A stretch of DNA of 64,000 nt, from contig NC_060211.1 in assembly GCF_021130785.1 (NCBI RefSeq), positions 25,715,001-25,779,000 of the forward strand. Reading direction: 5' to 3'. Below the pieces are notes generated by a model. It was given only the letters and a program-made list of their open reading frames with translations. It had not been told where the DNA came from and did no database searches. A program made the translations under genes and the position numbers. Positions 34,190 through 45,589 of the stretch are shown here, piece after piece. Origin of the DNA: Homalodisca vitripennis. Lineage: Eukaryota > Arthropoda > Insecta > Hemiptera > Cicadellidae. Numbering within the stretch: position 1 is the first letter of the stretch; every line of letters starts with the position of its first letter.

Positions 34190-36105
34190 GGCGATCCAAC
34201 TCCCTGGGGCGAGGACGTGGTTGCACTGACAATGTCGGCTAGTGTTGTACAAGTACATATCCGTGTGTGAACATCTAGCTGGCTCGTTACTGGCGTGGAC
34301 TGTACTTGTCCTGTGGTGAGGACGCGGTTGCACTGACAATGTCGGCTAGTGTTGTACATATCCGTGTGTGAACATCTAGCTGGCTCGTTACTGGCGTGGA
34401 CTGTACTTGCCCTGTGGTGAGGACGCGGTTGCACTGACAATGTCGGGTATTGTACATAACCGTGTGTAAACATCTAGCTGGCTCGTTACTGGCGTGGACT
34501 GTACTTGTCCTGTGGTGAGGACGCGGTTGCACTGACAATGTCGGGTATTGTACATAACCGTGTGTAAACATCTAGCTGGCTCGTTACTGGCGTGGACTGT
34601 ACTTCCCTGTGGTGAGGACGCGGTTGCACTGACAATGTCGGGTATTGTACATAACCGTGTGTAAACATCTAGCTGGCTCGTTACTGGCGTGGACTGTACT
34701 TCCCTGTGGTGAGGACGCGGTTGCACTGACAATGTCGGGTATTGTACATAACCGTGTGTAAACATCTAGCTGGCTCGTTACTGGCGTGGACTGTACTTCC
34801 CTGTGGTGAGGACGCGGTTGCACTGACAATGTCGGGTATTGTGCATAACCGCGTGTAAACATCTAGCTGGCTCGTTATTGGCGTGGACTGAACTTGCCCT
34901 GTGGCGAGGACGTAATTGCACTGACAATGTCGGCTAGTGTTGTACATATCCGTGTGTGAACATCTAGCTGGCTCGTTATCGGCGTGGACTGAACTTGCCC
35001 TGTGGCGAGGACGTAATTGCACCGACAATGTCGGCTAGTGTTGTACATATCCGTGTGTGAATATCTAGCTGGCTCGTTACTGGCGTGGACTGTACTTGTC
35101 CTGTGAGGACGTAATTGCACTGACAATGTCAGCTAGTGTTGTACATATCCATGTGTGAATATCTAGCTGGCTCGTTATCGGCGTGGACTGAACTTGTCCT
35201 GTGGCGAGGACGTAATTTCACTGACAATGTCGGCTAGTGTTGTACATATCCGTGTGTGAACATCTAGCTGGCTCGTTACTGGCGTGGACTGTACTTCCCT
35301 GTGGTGAGGACGCGGTTGCACTGACAATGTCGGGTATTGTACATAACCGCGTGTAAACATCTAGCTGGCTCGTTACTGGCGTGGACTGTACTTGTCCTGT
35401 GAGGACGTGGGTTGCACTGACAATGTGGGCTAGTGTTGTACATATCCGTGTGTGAATATCTAGCTGGCTCGTTACTGGCGTGGACTGTACTTGTCCTGTG
35501 AGGACGTGGGTTGCACTGACAATGTCGGCTAGTGTTGTACATATCCGTGTGTGAATATCTAGCTGGCTCGTTACTGGCGTGGACTGTACTTGTTCTGTGG
35601 TGAAGACGTGGTTGCACTGACAATGCCGGCTAGTGTTGTACATATCCGTGTGTGAACATCTAGCTGGCTCGTTACTGGCGTGGACTGTATTTGCTCTGTG
35701 GTGAGGACGTGGTTGCACTGGTAATGTCGGCTAGTGTTGTACATATCAGAGTGTGAACATCTAGCTGGCTCGTTACTGGCGTGGACTGTACTTGTTCTGT
35801 GGTGAGGACGTGGTTGCACTGGCAATGTCGGCTAGTGTTGTACATATCTGTGTGTGAACATCTAGCTGGCTCGTTACTGGCGTGGACTGTATTTGTCCTG
35901 GGGCGAGGACGTGGTTGCACTGACAATGTCGGCCAGTGTTGTACAAGTACATATCCGTGTGTGAACATCTAGCTAGCTCGTTACTGGCGTGGACTGTACA
36001 TGTCATGTGGCAAGGACGTGGTTGCTCCGATATTGTCGGGTATAGTTGTACATATCCGTGTGTGAACATTTAGCTGGCTCGTCATTAGCTTGAAATTTAC
36101 TTGTC
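34190..36105. repeat. 98-bp minisatellite, about 19 units
   Basis: Head-to-tail units of 96-109 bp containing GTTGCACTGACAATGTCGG, GTTGTACATATCCGTGTGTG and CTAGCTGGCTCGTTACTGGC. Two subtypes exist. One has GGGTATTGTACATAACCG..TGTAAAC (five consecutive units, about 34440-34860, plus one near 35330). The other has GGCTAGTGTTGTACATATCC. Because the unit lacks stops in several frames and its length varies, it yields many long overlapping minus-strand frames up to 166 codons; these are not treated as genes. A single inverted unit-like sequence is at 46482-46546. Confidence 0.97.
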
Positions 36106-38130
36106 CTGAGCATCCAATCTGGTTTATGTTTTTTATTTTAAGACTGAGGACGGAGCAGTTTATATTTTTAATTTAAGTTTTAATATAAGTTGCTTTTAAT
36201 ATAAGTCCAATTGCTCTATATATTTCAATGATTGTATTAATCAAAAACGACTTTTCAAATAGAAAGAATCTGAGATATGTATAAAATCTTCTTTCTTTTA
36301 TTTGCTCTCTTTTTTTGAGCTCACGTGGATATGTGGCTTTCAAGTTCTTGGATTACTTGTCCATTTTGAGTTTACTTAGGGCACAATTTAACTTTATACA
36401 TTTTTTTACCATTTATGACTCATAGTCAAGTTGTTTAAGGAATAAATAAAAACACGTGATACAGCGTAAGTTCCATCTATTATGTAAAGAGACGAGGATC
36501 TATTTGGTACTAAATAAATCTTTTAATATGTTTAGTCAAAATTTAAAGTGATGAATAGTGACATTTTCAAATTATTGAATTTATTAAATATTGAAATGTC
36601 CAGCTACTAATAAACTGGTCAATAAGGACAATGTTGTACTCTTTAAAGCAACTTTTCCTTGTTTCAAAGTCTTTACTGTTGGCAGACAATAAACATTTAA
36701 TGGCATGCTTCAATTAAACCAAAATAATGAATTAACTTTAGAAAAAACGACTAATAACTGATTCAAATAGTATTATATTGAAAAAGAATAAGGATTTTAT
36801 CATATTGATTGTATTCTTGGGATTCATGGGGGTGAGGCGAGCAATTATTTCTCAAGTCAATATTTAATGCTTCCGAATCCAGCATGTTATTCGGTTTTAC
36901 AGTAAATATCACATTTGGGTTACAACCGTAAGTTTTAAATAGATAAGAGTTAATTAAAACATAACTGACTATGGCATGATTTGTCGGCTAGGCCTAATAC
37001 TTCTAGCGCATAACCATAACAGGTCATGTTCTTTAAGGTAAACTTAAACAATGAAAAGATTAATTTAAATATTATTACTTAATAAAGCGATAATTCGCAA
37101 CATTTTATTGCAGAAATTATATTAAATTTAAGTTGTTTCAACAAAATATAAAATATCAGATACTAAACTTACTTTTTAATCAAATAATAATAAATCGGTT
37201 TTACTTGCTTACTAGTTGCTTCTGCTAACCTGAAATTTCTGTTACCAAGGCGGACGTTCGTTTGAAAATTTAAAAGTTTACAATAAGTTATAAAATATGT
37301 ATTATTAAGCAATAAAGATTGTATATGTTCTCTCCATCTTTTTTCTCGCATTTTTCAACAGTGAGTGGTGTTGTATAGTCTATATGCTTTACTTATATTT
37401 TTAGTGAAAAAATAGTGTGCATAACAAATATATACATACATATAAATATAAAGTTATTTTTAGTATTGTATAAAACTTATAATTTTTTATATATAAAAGT
37501 ATACTCTGAAGAAGGGTAGTTTTCTTTATGGTTTCGTAACAATTTCACCAAGCAGAAGAGTTTTCTTAGGAACAATGCTGTTGAAAAACAATTATTTAAG
37601 ACTTGAATAGGCCTGATGTAAATCTTTCAATCGATAAACAGAAATTTAAAAAATTCGTGTGAAACGCGCATCCTAAAGCACTCTTTTGAATTTAAAATGA
37701 ACTCGTATTCTTTGTTTTCTTGCTGGATTGCGGATGAAAGGAATGGCAACACTCGACTTATATGCCAAAGAGACAAAGAAAGTCATCCCCACTTTGTTAT
37801 TGCAGGAAATGGAAAAAGTATAACCGCTTTGAAAGTTTCTCTCCAATTGTGGATGAACACGATAATACACCTCTTGATCGCTCGCGAATCTAATTTTATT
37901 TATTGCTTTCTTGTCTTTTTTGTGTAGACTGTGTGCTGTGTAATACAAAATGATTTAAAATACTCACAGTGATCACGTTGATGTTCAAAACAAACCTTCT
38001 TAATTGTAAAAAAATATTGGAAAGTGATGTAAAATTAAAAATTATTAGAGGCTGTCCAAAAGATTGAGAGCAATGGTGGGCAAGTTATCATGCCTGTAAT
38101 TTATAAATTTGTATATTTTTTTCTTTTTCA
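36106..38130. other. AT-rich spacer
   Basis: About 2 kb with no supported gene. Overlapping frames on both strands at 37673-37948 cover one GC-richer patch (37720-37890) but have no recognised domain. One of them may be an old element fragment. Confidence 0.4.
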
Positions 38131-38134
38131 CAAA

Positions 38135-38260
38135 TTCAAATTCAAACTTTTTATTCAAGAATAACTGTTTACAATGCAGTAACTTTTTTTATCCCCTCTA
38201 GCCGAAGCTATTTGAGAGGAAAATCTAAGAAAAAAAAACACAAACACATACTGTAAATAT
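38135..38260 (-). repeat. candidate 3' end of a retroposon
   Basis: Read on the minus strand it ends with GAATAAAAAGTTTGAATTTG, an AATAAA-containing tail followed by a GAATTT repeat. A GC-richer stem-like stretch (CTTCGGCTAGAGGGG) precedes it. Tails of this form are common at 3' ends of LINEs and SINEs. A comparable TTCAAATTCAAATTT string is at 60139. No coding remnant is joined to it. Confidence 0.35.
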
Positions 38261-40011
38261 GAAAATTCGATTCCAAAATTTAAATTCCAAATACACTGTA
38301 TACAATATCTTGTTAAAAAAAAACATTATATATATATAGGCTATATCAATAAATATTTTACATTTAATAACACATAATTTTACATATTACAATTTGGTAT
38401 ATAAATTTACATAACAGACAACCCAAGGAAATAATGCATGAACATTTCAGAAATATAACAGGATATAACACTAGAAATATGTATTTTTCATCACACACAA
38501 ATGGAAGGATGTATATCAAAGAAGAAAATAAGGTTAAGATTATCACCGTAATTACGGTGATTGTATAGACTAGCATTGGTTCTGTATAGTTGCTACTCAG
38601 ATGGTTTACTGCTATATAATATTTAAGTTTCGCTGAAACAGAAAATGTACTTAATAGTCATACCTTATTGGAAATAAATCCTAAATGTTCCCAATGACTT
38701 TTTGATACTAATTTACTAATAATACAAAAAATTAAAAAAATGAAATTTTTAAAATTAATAACAATCGTTTAATATAAAATAGGAGAGTTCAGTGCAAAAT
38801 ATTAAGCAGTGTGCAAGAAAAGATAAGTTTTATAGACTATAATTTTAATGAACTTAATTTAATAAATTTTATCAAGTTTTCCTGAAATAAAACATTTGTA
38901 AAACCACTCTCAACTGTAGGTACAAAGTTTATTGATTAAAGGGTTTTTAAAACCAGTGCGCCAAAGACTTAAAGAAAATTTAAGTTATATTGGCATAATC
39001 CTTCTTAATGGGTTTATATTTTGCAGTAAAAAAAAGATATTTCAGTTTTTAACGAAAACAATTTAAAGCTACCATAATACATAAGCTAAATTTTGTGACT
39101 ATTATAAAGACTTTTTTTAAATTAAAAGTTAATTGTAAAATTTCACTCAAAATATATTGCCTAGCCGATGAAATTGGAATGTTAAGATTATATATATTAT
39201 AATGGAATATAAATATTGTTCTGTATAAGAATGTGAATTTTAGAGATTTTAAAGAGAATATTTAAAAACTGAGTATTATAGTAATGGTAATGCTCAGTTG
39301 GTTAAAAATTCAAACAAAAAAATCTTCTATATTTAAAATCGTGATGATAATAACTCAAATGTACAAAATTCAACAAATATGTATTAGTGTATCGTAAGTA
39401 TGAATAAAACATACTTATATAATACATTATTAAAAATCATCTAAATTAAGCAATTTGAAATAAACTAACATAAAAGAATATGCTTCTGGGAATTACATGA
39501 AGCACTTTATGTGAAAATTTTGTTGAGCGAAAAAGACACTACAAAGTTGGATGAACTCTACAGCTGGTTGAAATTCTTCTCTTAAATCAGTAAAATTATG
39601 GGAGCAAATAACTTTTCCTTGAGCGTAAAGCAGACAAAGTAGGAGAACATTGTTTCAAGGAAAGAAAAAACATTATCCAGAAAGGGCGACCTCGCTGACA
39701 GCTGCCCTTTGATGGGATGTTAACAAGGTTGTTAATCTTCAGATTTTCTCTCCCCGCCAATTAGCCTAAGGGCTCTTTGTTTATTAAATATTTCCCTTCG
39801 GACAGTTCAGTTTATAGAATCACTAAGATTTCCTTTGAACTTCAGCAAGATATTGAAGTCGGTGCAAATATTTGTTGAGACAAACACTGCGAAACCCTCA
39901 CAAATATCTGAACATCTAGAGCGTTTACAGAGGTTGAACACGGTCTGGACAGGAATATGATTTCATCTATATAAATATATATTTATATTTATTTAGATAT
40001 ATATTTAAATA
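38261..40011. other. AT-rich spacer
   Basis: No gene supported. A moderately GC-rich patch near 39690-39790 (AGGGCGACCTCGCTGACAGC) has no identity I can assign. Confidence 0.4.
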
Positions 40012-41046
40012 TGGGATCATGGAGACGATTCATTAACACAATTTCTTAATGATCTTCAAGATTTATCTTCTTAAAAATTTTCATGGATATATTCTAAATC
40101 TAAAGTCACGTTTCTAGATTTAGATGTTTTTATTGACTCTGGATTTCTCCAAACTAAATTACACATAAAAGAGACTAACACTATGAATTACCTACATTTC
40201 TCCAGCTGTCACCCAATGTACGTCAAAAAATCCATTCCAAAACGTTTGTCAGTAAGAGCAAAGAAACTATGCAGCAGCCAATCTGATTTCTTAAACTACA
40301 TTGAAAAATTGAGTAAAACCTTCAAAGATTTGGATTATCCCGAAAAAATTGTCAAAAATGAAATTAATAAACCGAAATGTCAAAACAATTCATATGATTA
40401 TTCAAAAGAACCTAAATTTATTACTCAATTCTTCCCTGGTCTACACAAAATTAATTCTATTATAAAAATTGGATTTAATATTCTTCAAAGTTCCCATGAC
40501 ACTTCAAATTTTATTTCAAAAGCACCTCGAGTAATTTTTAGAAGACCTCCAAATTTGAAAAACAAGCTTGTTAACACACTAGTTCCAAAATCTATCAACT
40601 ATACAAGAAATGGATGTGATCCGTGTAAAAAATCACGATGTGGAACATGTAAAATTATGAGTTCTTCAAGAGAATTAATTCAATAGCAGTAGTACCGGAA
40701 TGACCTAGCCTATAATTGGCAAAATTGACTGTAATTCAAAAAATGTAATATACCAAATTAATTGTAAGTTTTGCTCCAAACAATATATTGGCCAAACATC
40801 AAACCATTTAAGAATCCGTATGACAGGGCATAGGTTTGACATTTTTCATAAAGATGAAGATAAACAATTGGCAAGACATTGTCTAGAACACAAACAAGAC
40901 AAAATTGAAGAGTGTTTTAAATTAAAAGGAATACACCAACTACCACAATGCCCTGATGAAAACTACAACAGATTAAAATTAAAGCACATGGAGCAAGCTC
41001 ATCAAATTATGTTGAAGACAAAAAATCCATTTGGTCTAAATTTAAG
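40012..41046 (+). pseudogene. Penelope-like element: RT tail plus GIY-YIG endonuclease
   Basis: A 5'-truncated, frame-broken PLE reading frame. From 40012 the frame gives WDHGDDSLTQFLNDLQDLSS and then a stop. After a frame change it reads FLDLDVFIDSGFLQTKLHIK and YLHFSSCHPMYVKKSIP, which is the end of the PLE reverse transcriptase and its thumb/linker. The 167-codon open stretch 40183-40686 continues with VIFRRPPNLKNKLV and a cysteine cluster CDPCKKSRCGTC. After a stop and frameshift, frame 40721-41046 encodes the GIY-YIG nuclease: NVIYQINC, FCSKQYIGQT, LRIRMTGHR, and a terminal region ending near GLNLR. In families of this kind the protein primes reverse transcription and cuts target DNA. 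Multiple breaks make this copy non-functional. Confidence 0.9.
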
Positions 41047-41246
41047 ATAATTTTATAACATTCAAAATTTGCCATAAGTTACAAGTTGTATTCCACCTTT
41101 TATAAAAATCAACTGTTCCAACAAGATTGAATTAGAAAAATTTCACGTCAGCTGGACTTTATCAAATGTTATGCACTGTGTTTACATTTTATGTTTTATT
41201 AATTCTTGTTTACATGTTATAGTTTTGTATTCATTTTTATTTAAAA

Positions 41247-41292
41247 CTTCCTGAATACGGGGGTATTAAATCCCCCGAAATATAGAACTGAA
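41247..41292 (+). ncRNA. degenerate hammerhead-like hairpin downstream of the PLE
   Basis: CTGAATA at 41251-41257, then a strong five-base stem GGGGG/CCCCC (41259-41263 with 41272-41276) and GAAAT at 41277-41281. The order matches the hammerhead core but with a changed base in CUGANGA and one extra C before stem II. Its position about 200 bp after the GIY-YIG stop fits the known association of hammerhead ribozymes with PLE terminal repeats. Probably inactive. Confidence 0.5.
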
Positions 41293-41330
41293 AAATAGTT
41301 TTTGTTTTCTTATATTCTACACAGTGATTA

Positions 41331-41332
<2 letters not shown>

Positions 41333-41374
<42 letters not shown>
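41333..41374. repeat. (TA)n microsatellite
   Basis: TA dinucleotide run next to the minus-strand SINE, possibly expanded from that element's 3' tail. Confidence 0.95.
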
Positions 41375-41379
<5 letters not shown>

Positions 41380-41500
41380 CAATAAACACTGAATCGCAAA
41401 AAGTACTTGCTCCGCCGGGAGTCGAACCCGGATCTTTCACTTGCCGGGTGAATGTGCTACCATTACACCACAGAGCGCTTACTTTTTCCGATTCAATTAT
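41375..41500 (-). mobile_element. tRNA-derived SINE (family 1), copy 1
   Basis: The minus strand at 41408-41477 folds as a tRNA-like head. It has a six-pair acceptor stem, a GTGT/GCAC D-stem, a TTCAC/GTGAA anticodon stem with loop CCGGCAA, and a T-arm CCGGG-TTCGACT-CCCGG. A and B boxes are intact (TGGTGTAATGG, GGTTCGACTCC). Position 33 is C where tRNAs have U, and the same head-tail junction recurs at 41632, so it is a SINE and not a tRNA gene. The tail is AAGTACTTTTTGCGATTCAG, then TTTATTGAAATT. Confidence 0.75.
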
Positions 41501-41631
41501 TTTGTATTTGGCCGTATCTGTCACATATGAGTTTAAATTAAGCAAACTAACATATGATCGGAAGACCAAATACCTGTCAAACGACTTTTATTTACATTAA
41601 ATTGTATAAATGGCAATAGCCTTATTTAATT

Positions 41632-41685
41632 TCAATAAACACTGAATCGAAAAAAGTACTTGCTCCGCCGGGAGTCGAACCCGGA
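41632..41685 (-). mobile_element. tRNA-derived SINE (family 1), truncated copy 2
   Basis: Repeats the 3' half of the 41375 element: TTCAATAAACACTGAATCG, AGTACTTGCTCCGCCGGG and GTCGAACCCGGAT on the plus strand. It stops within the T-arm, where a Helitron-like element begins. The remaining head is not found on the far side of that element, so it is truncated and not merely interrupted. Confidence 0.75.
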
Positions 41686-42165
41686 TATATATATATATAA
41701 ATTAATGTTTGTCTGTATGTCCTTTATAGGCTCAGAAACTATTTGACCGTTCGTAAGGAAAATCTGTATGTTTATATATTTTTACACGGGGAAGGTTTAT
41801 ATGCTATGCCCATTGCTGTAACTTAACACAAGGCAGCGCTGCAAAATATAAAGGTTTTCAAAGCGGCTGCACATTATAAACTGCAACTACAAGACAGTTA
41901 CGTATATTAAATTGCCAAACACTATTTGAAGGCGCTAATTTATTATGTATATTTGTCTTTAAAATAAATTTCTGGCTGAACTTAAAGCTTGAGTGATAGA
42001 CCACTTTTTTTAATAAAGTACATGTGCGTTGTGCGTGTACAATGGCTATAGACATACACTTCTGACAGATTTTCTTGATCGTGGCAACAAGGTCAAACTC
42101 TACATCGCCGTTGGAAATACAATTCACTTGAACCAGAAGCGTGCGAAGCCGCGGGAAACAGCTAG
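41685..42165 (+). mobile_element. Helitron-like element, CTAG terminus
   Basis: Starts in an AT run, then AAATTAATGTTTGTCTG and CCTTTATAGGCTC, and ends GCGTGCGAAGCCGCGGG..ACAGCTAG at 42165. The internal order matches 10315-10600 (GCAAAATATAAAGG, GACAGTTACGTATATTAAATTG, CACTATTTGAAGGCG). The ending is the motif shared by Helitron-like repeats of insects. It is non-autonomous. An 89-codon minus frame across it is spurious. Confidence 0.8.
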
Positions 42166-42511
42166 TACTTCATAAAATATAAAACCAACACAAGAATTTA
42201 GTGGAGATATTTCTCTGTGGCATTACTAGTTAACTTCCTTTATAGGACCATACATTAACTTTAAATTGTGTTAGTAACATTGCAGTTGTAATGCTCAGGG
42301 GTCCTATACAATAGCCCCTTTCCGTCTCCTCGCTGTTATACAATGATACCAAACACTAACGTGTTACTCTATAGTACGTTTAATAGCGGATTGTTCCCGA
42401 TATTACCTAACACTCTTAAAATACAAAAACATATCCTCGCACACTTCGGACAATTCCCCTACGCGAAACACTGTTCAAATTTGATGTCGTTGATATTTTG
42501 CCATCCAATAC

Positions 42512-42872
42512 TTTAAATATACAGATATGTTTTATATACTGTTCAAATTTTAAATATGTATATACGTTTATATAATGTTAATATTTTAAATATACACATA
42601 TGTATATTTATATGTTGTTAAAATGTTAAATATACACATATGTTTAAGTGTTTAAAATTTTAAATATGCATCTCTGTTTTATATGGTGTAAGTTTTAAAT
42701 ATACACATATTTTTTTATAGTGGTAAAATTTAAAATGTACACATATGTTTATATAGTGTTAAAATTGAAATATACGCATGGTTATATAGTTGTGAAAGTT
42801 TTAAATATGCATACACGTTTATATAGTATTATAATTTTAAATATGCACATATCTTTATAAAGTGTGTATAAT
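42512..42872. repeat. AT-rich minisatellite, about 40-bp unit
   Basis: About nine diverged units built around TTTTAAATATACACATATG and TTTATATAGTGTTAAAAT. Confidence 0.85.
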
Positions 42873-43877
42873 TATAAAACGTGTTTAATGAAATTTTCAT
42901 TCGATCTCAGATTTTAGCAATACGCTTTGCGACTCTAACCAATGACACCCGACTATTAAATCCGGGCAAAATTTGGTAACGAATCATTTTAAATATCACG
43001 TAAGCTTATTTATAGTAGTGGTTGCGAAGAAAATTACATAATCGTAATTTAGATATTTTTAAATTAACATATCCTGTATATTTTTACATAGAAATGTTGA
43101 GAAGAGAATTTTGTAATATTTACTAATGTTATACCGTAGAAACGGAGGCTGAAATTATCTGTTTAATCCCCAGGACTATCAGCAAATAGAAGCAAATGAC
43201 ATAACAAGGCTCAGGTTAAAGTTGGAACAATGGCAAGTGTTTTCAATAGTTATATTCATTTGTGCATTAAGTTAATGAGCTGTATGTTTTAATTTATTTT
43301 ATGGAGACAGATGTGTTTGTATCAATATACTTAAAGACAAGATGTAAAATTTTTTAAGGATTTAAATATTAAAAATAGCCTCTCCTTATGGTGTAATTAA
43401 TGACACCCTTCTCCTACAACCCAAATAAAGCATTTTAAAGGAAACTTCAGTTGTGATACAGGGCGTTCAGTGCTCTACAAATATAACCAGTTACAATCCG
43501 TTCTACACCCAAAATACCTGAGCATCAGGTGAACCTTGGCCTCCATCAGGTGTCTGAACATTGAAGGCAACAAATGATACCAACAAGTGACGGTAAATCG
43601 AATTATCCATTGTTGGTGAAGCCTGAAATAGTAGACTTGGGTCCAAGCCGACTGTAATATACGAGGAGAGCTTTATTCTGGCAAGATGAAAGCCCCAGAA
43701 CTGCGTGATAAGGGGCTTTGTCTGGTGAGTGCTGCAATATGGAGTTTTGTGCGATCTGTCGTGTGGAAGTATTGGCTTGTCTCTTGTTTGCTGAGCTCTA
43801 CCGCCAACAGTCACCCGGATACGATCTTTGGGGAAATCAGAGTGTGACGTATAGCAACTTACAAAAACAATCAAAAT
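42873..43877. other. spacer with a 123-codon ORF of unknown nature
   Basis: Mostly AT-rich. A minus-strand frame at 43503-43874 has balanced base composition but no domain, signal or transmembrane segment I recognise. It might be an exon fragment or old element. With one isolated frame and no context it is not called as a gene. Confidence 0.3.
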
Positions 43878-44060
43878 AATGAATTTTCTATATTTAAAAT
43901 TGTGATTAAAAACTTTATTTTAAAACGGGTGTTGGTAGTACACTTTTCGTTACAGCATACATAACAACTTTCTAAATATCACTCACTTTATTGGAGAAAT
44001 AGAAATTTAAAATACTTTAGTATACGGTACACTGTTGATGTAATTTACACTTTTGAATTA
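43878..44060 (+). repeat. low-copy repeat G, left copy
   Basis: Matches 44655-44825 in the same orientation: TCTATATTTAAAATTGTGATTAAAA, a GGTGTT.GT block, and ACTTTAGTATACGGTACACTG. The two copies lie on either side of family A copy 3. Confidence 0.75.
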
Positions 44061-44214
44061 CACGCTTTGGTTGCCAATTATAAAAAAAATGAACTAAAAA
44101 GAAAACCAAAAGTATCAAACGGATCAGATATTTGTAATAAACAATGCGGAGTCACGGTATGGGTTTAAGAAGTTCATCTAGCATGAACCAATAATAATAA
44201 TAATAAAGGTTGAT

Positions 44215-44655
44215 TCCTGTCCCCATTCCTTTTTATTTCCGCCATCTTGTTTCTGCCGTGACGATTGCCATTTACTATTGGCCTCTGGTCAGTCGTAGGT
44301 GGTTGGTAGACGAATGCAGACCTATTGTGACCTGTATTCTGTAGTTCAGTTTTAATGATTGGTGTTTCGTATAGTTTTTTATTAAGTGTATATTTTAGAG
44401 TTAGTTAATTTTACACACAAAATGGTGGTTGTGATTCCTGACTTACGCGTGTCACAACGATCTGGTGTGATTTGTTTATTTAACCTAGTTTTTAACTATG
44501 TCTTAGGTTAGTTATTTACCTGAAGAAGAGATCACATTGCAGATCTCGAAACGTAGTGTTATAGATTTTCTTTATCACTGAACGACGGCAAATGTCCGGA
44601 AAAATCCTGTTTCCTTCACAATCCTTCCATCTTCAAAAGCAAACTTTAAACAAAG
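44215..44655 (+). mobile_element. family A non-autonomous element, copy 3
   Basis: Same order as copy 1: CTGGTCAGTCGTAGGTGG, GGTAGACGAATGCAGACC, AATGGTGGTTGTGATTCC, the hammerhead-like module, TCCGGAAAAATCCTGTTTCC, ACAATCCTTCCATC and ACTTTAAACAAAG. It extends further left than the other copies (ATTTCCGCCATCTTG near 44236), so its 5' end may be more complete. Non-coding. Confidence 0.85.
44520..44563 (+). ncRNA. hammerhead-like core, family A copy 3
   Basis: CTGAAGA at 44520-44526, perfect stem II GAGATC/GATCTC with an ACATTGCA loop, and GAAAC at 44548-44552 followed by GTAGTGTTA. Core bases match the hammerhead consensus; stem I is not evident. Confidence 0.55.
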
Positions 44656-44825
44656 AAATCTTCTGTATTTAAAATTGTGATTAAAACCGTATATTTAAAC
44701 TGGTGTTCGTCACAACACACATGATACTTTTTGAATGCCACTGAACTGGTGATATAACACTTCAAATACTTTAGTATACGGTACACTGTTGCTGTTATTT
44801 ACACTTGTAAACTGCCATTTCCAGT
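44655..44825 (+). repeat. low-copy repeat G, right copy
   Basis: Direct copy of 43878-44060 beginning immediately after the right end of family A copy 3. The strongest match is at ACTTTAGTATACGGTACACTG. Confidence 0.75.
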
Positions 44826-45589
44826 AAAAGTATTACAGTTTTTGATGCTTTAGTGACGGATATATTATGATATTTAGCTGTAATTTGTCATAACTTAAGG
44901 GTTTAGAACTTCCACATTATTGGGAACTCAGGTTCCTCTGCCGCCAATTTCCTCCGATGCTCATCATTCGTGGTGACAGCTCCTAAACTTCAAAGTTGCT
45001 CAGCTCACGAGCCCAAGCGGTACGTCCACATATTTTTCCAAGTGGGTGGTTTATGACAGTTCGTAAAAACCTGATGATGTTTAATATGTACATATCCTTA
45101 CTCTATCCTTTGTAACTCCATCAAGCCTGGAAACGTGGAAAAGGGATTTCTCCAGATCTGGTCCCTGAAGCATCTGATTGGACGACGAGATATCCTCAAA
45201 AATACCTGTGGTCATAGTTGTCATCATAGGAACGATCTGTTAAGAGCAATTCCTGCTCTTTGCACCAGATTCAGAAGCTTGTATTGCAGTTGCTCCAGAA
45301 AAAACTAACATACTCCTACCGGAGGTATGTTGAATCTCTCCTTACTAAAAATCCAAGCATCCTAATTTCATTAATTGAGTTATTCCCCAATTCATTTCGC
45401 TGCACCGTAAATTACGTTTTCAATAATTATGTAACCAGACATCTTAGCTGTGCATCAGGAAATTCTTTTAAACATTGATGATTCGGAAATATAATTCTAG
45501 CATTCCATCTAGAATCTCTTAGTCAGATCTGGAAATTTGATTTGCCCAATAAGCTATTCCTTGAGAACATTAGCAAATAGGTTAGTATC
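44826..45589. other. spacer
   Basis: A 72-codon plus frame at 45260-45478 has no recognised motif. No gene supported. Confidence 0.4.

Noticed and set aside
33866..36069. Many minus-strand frames of 60-166 codons with repeated SNEPARCSHTDMYNTSRHCQC-like peptides
   Set aside because: They follow the 98-bp unit in shifting frames, unit length is not a multiple of three, and subtype changes move the frame. No start context or domain. Artefact of the minisatellite.
41408..41477. tRNA-Ala (GGC) gene on the minus strand
   Set aside because: Good fold, but position 33 is C and the acceptor is imperfect. The 3' flank is repeated next to a truncated second copy, so a SINE is the better reading.
43503..43874. 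123-codon minus-strand ORF as a host gene
   Set aside because: Longest non-repeat, non-element frame, but no recognisable domain, no splice or promoter evidence, and length is attainable by chance in a 64-kb window.
45071..45095. CTGATGATG as another hammerhead core
   Set aside because: No GAAA block follows at a usable distance.
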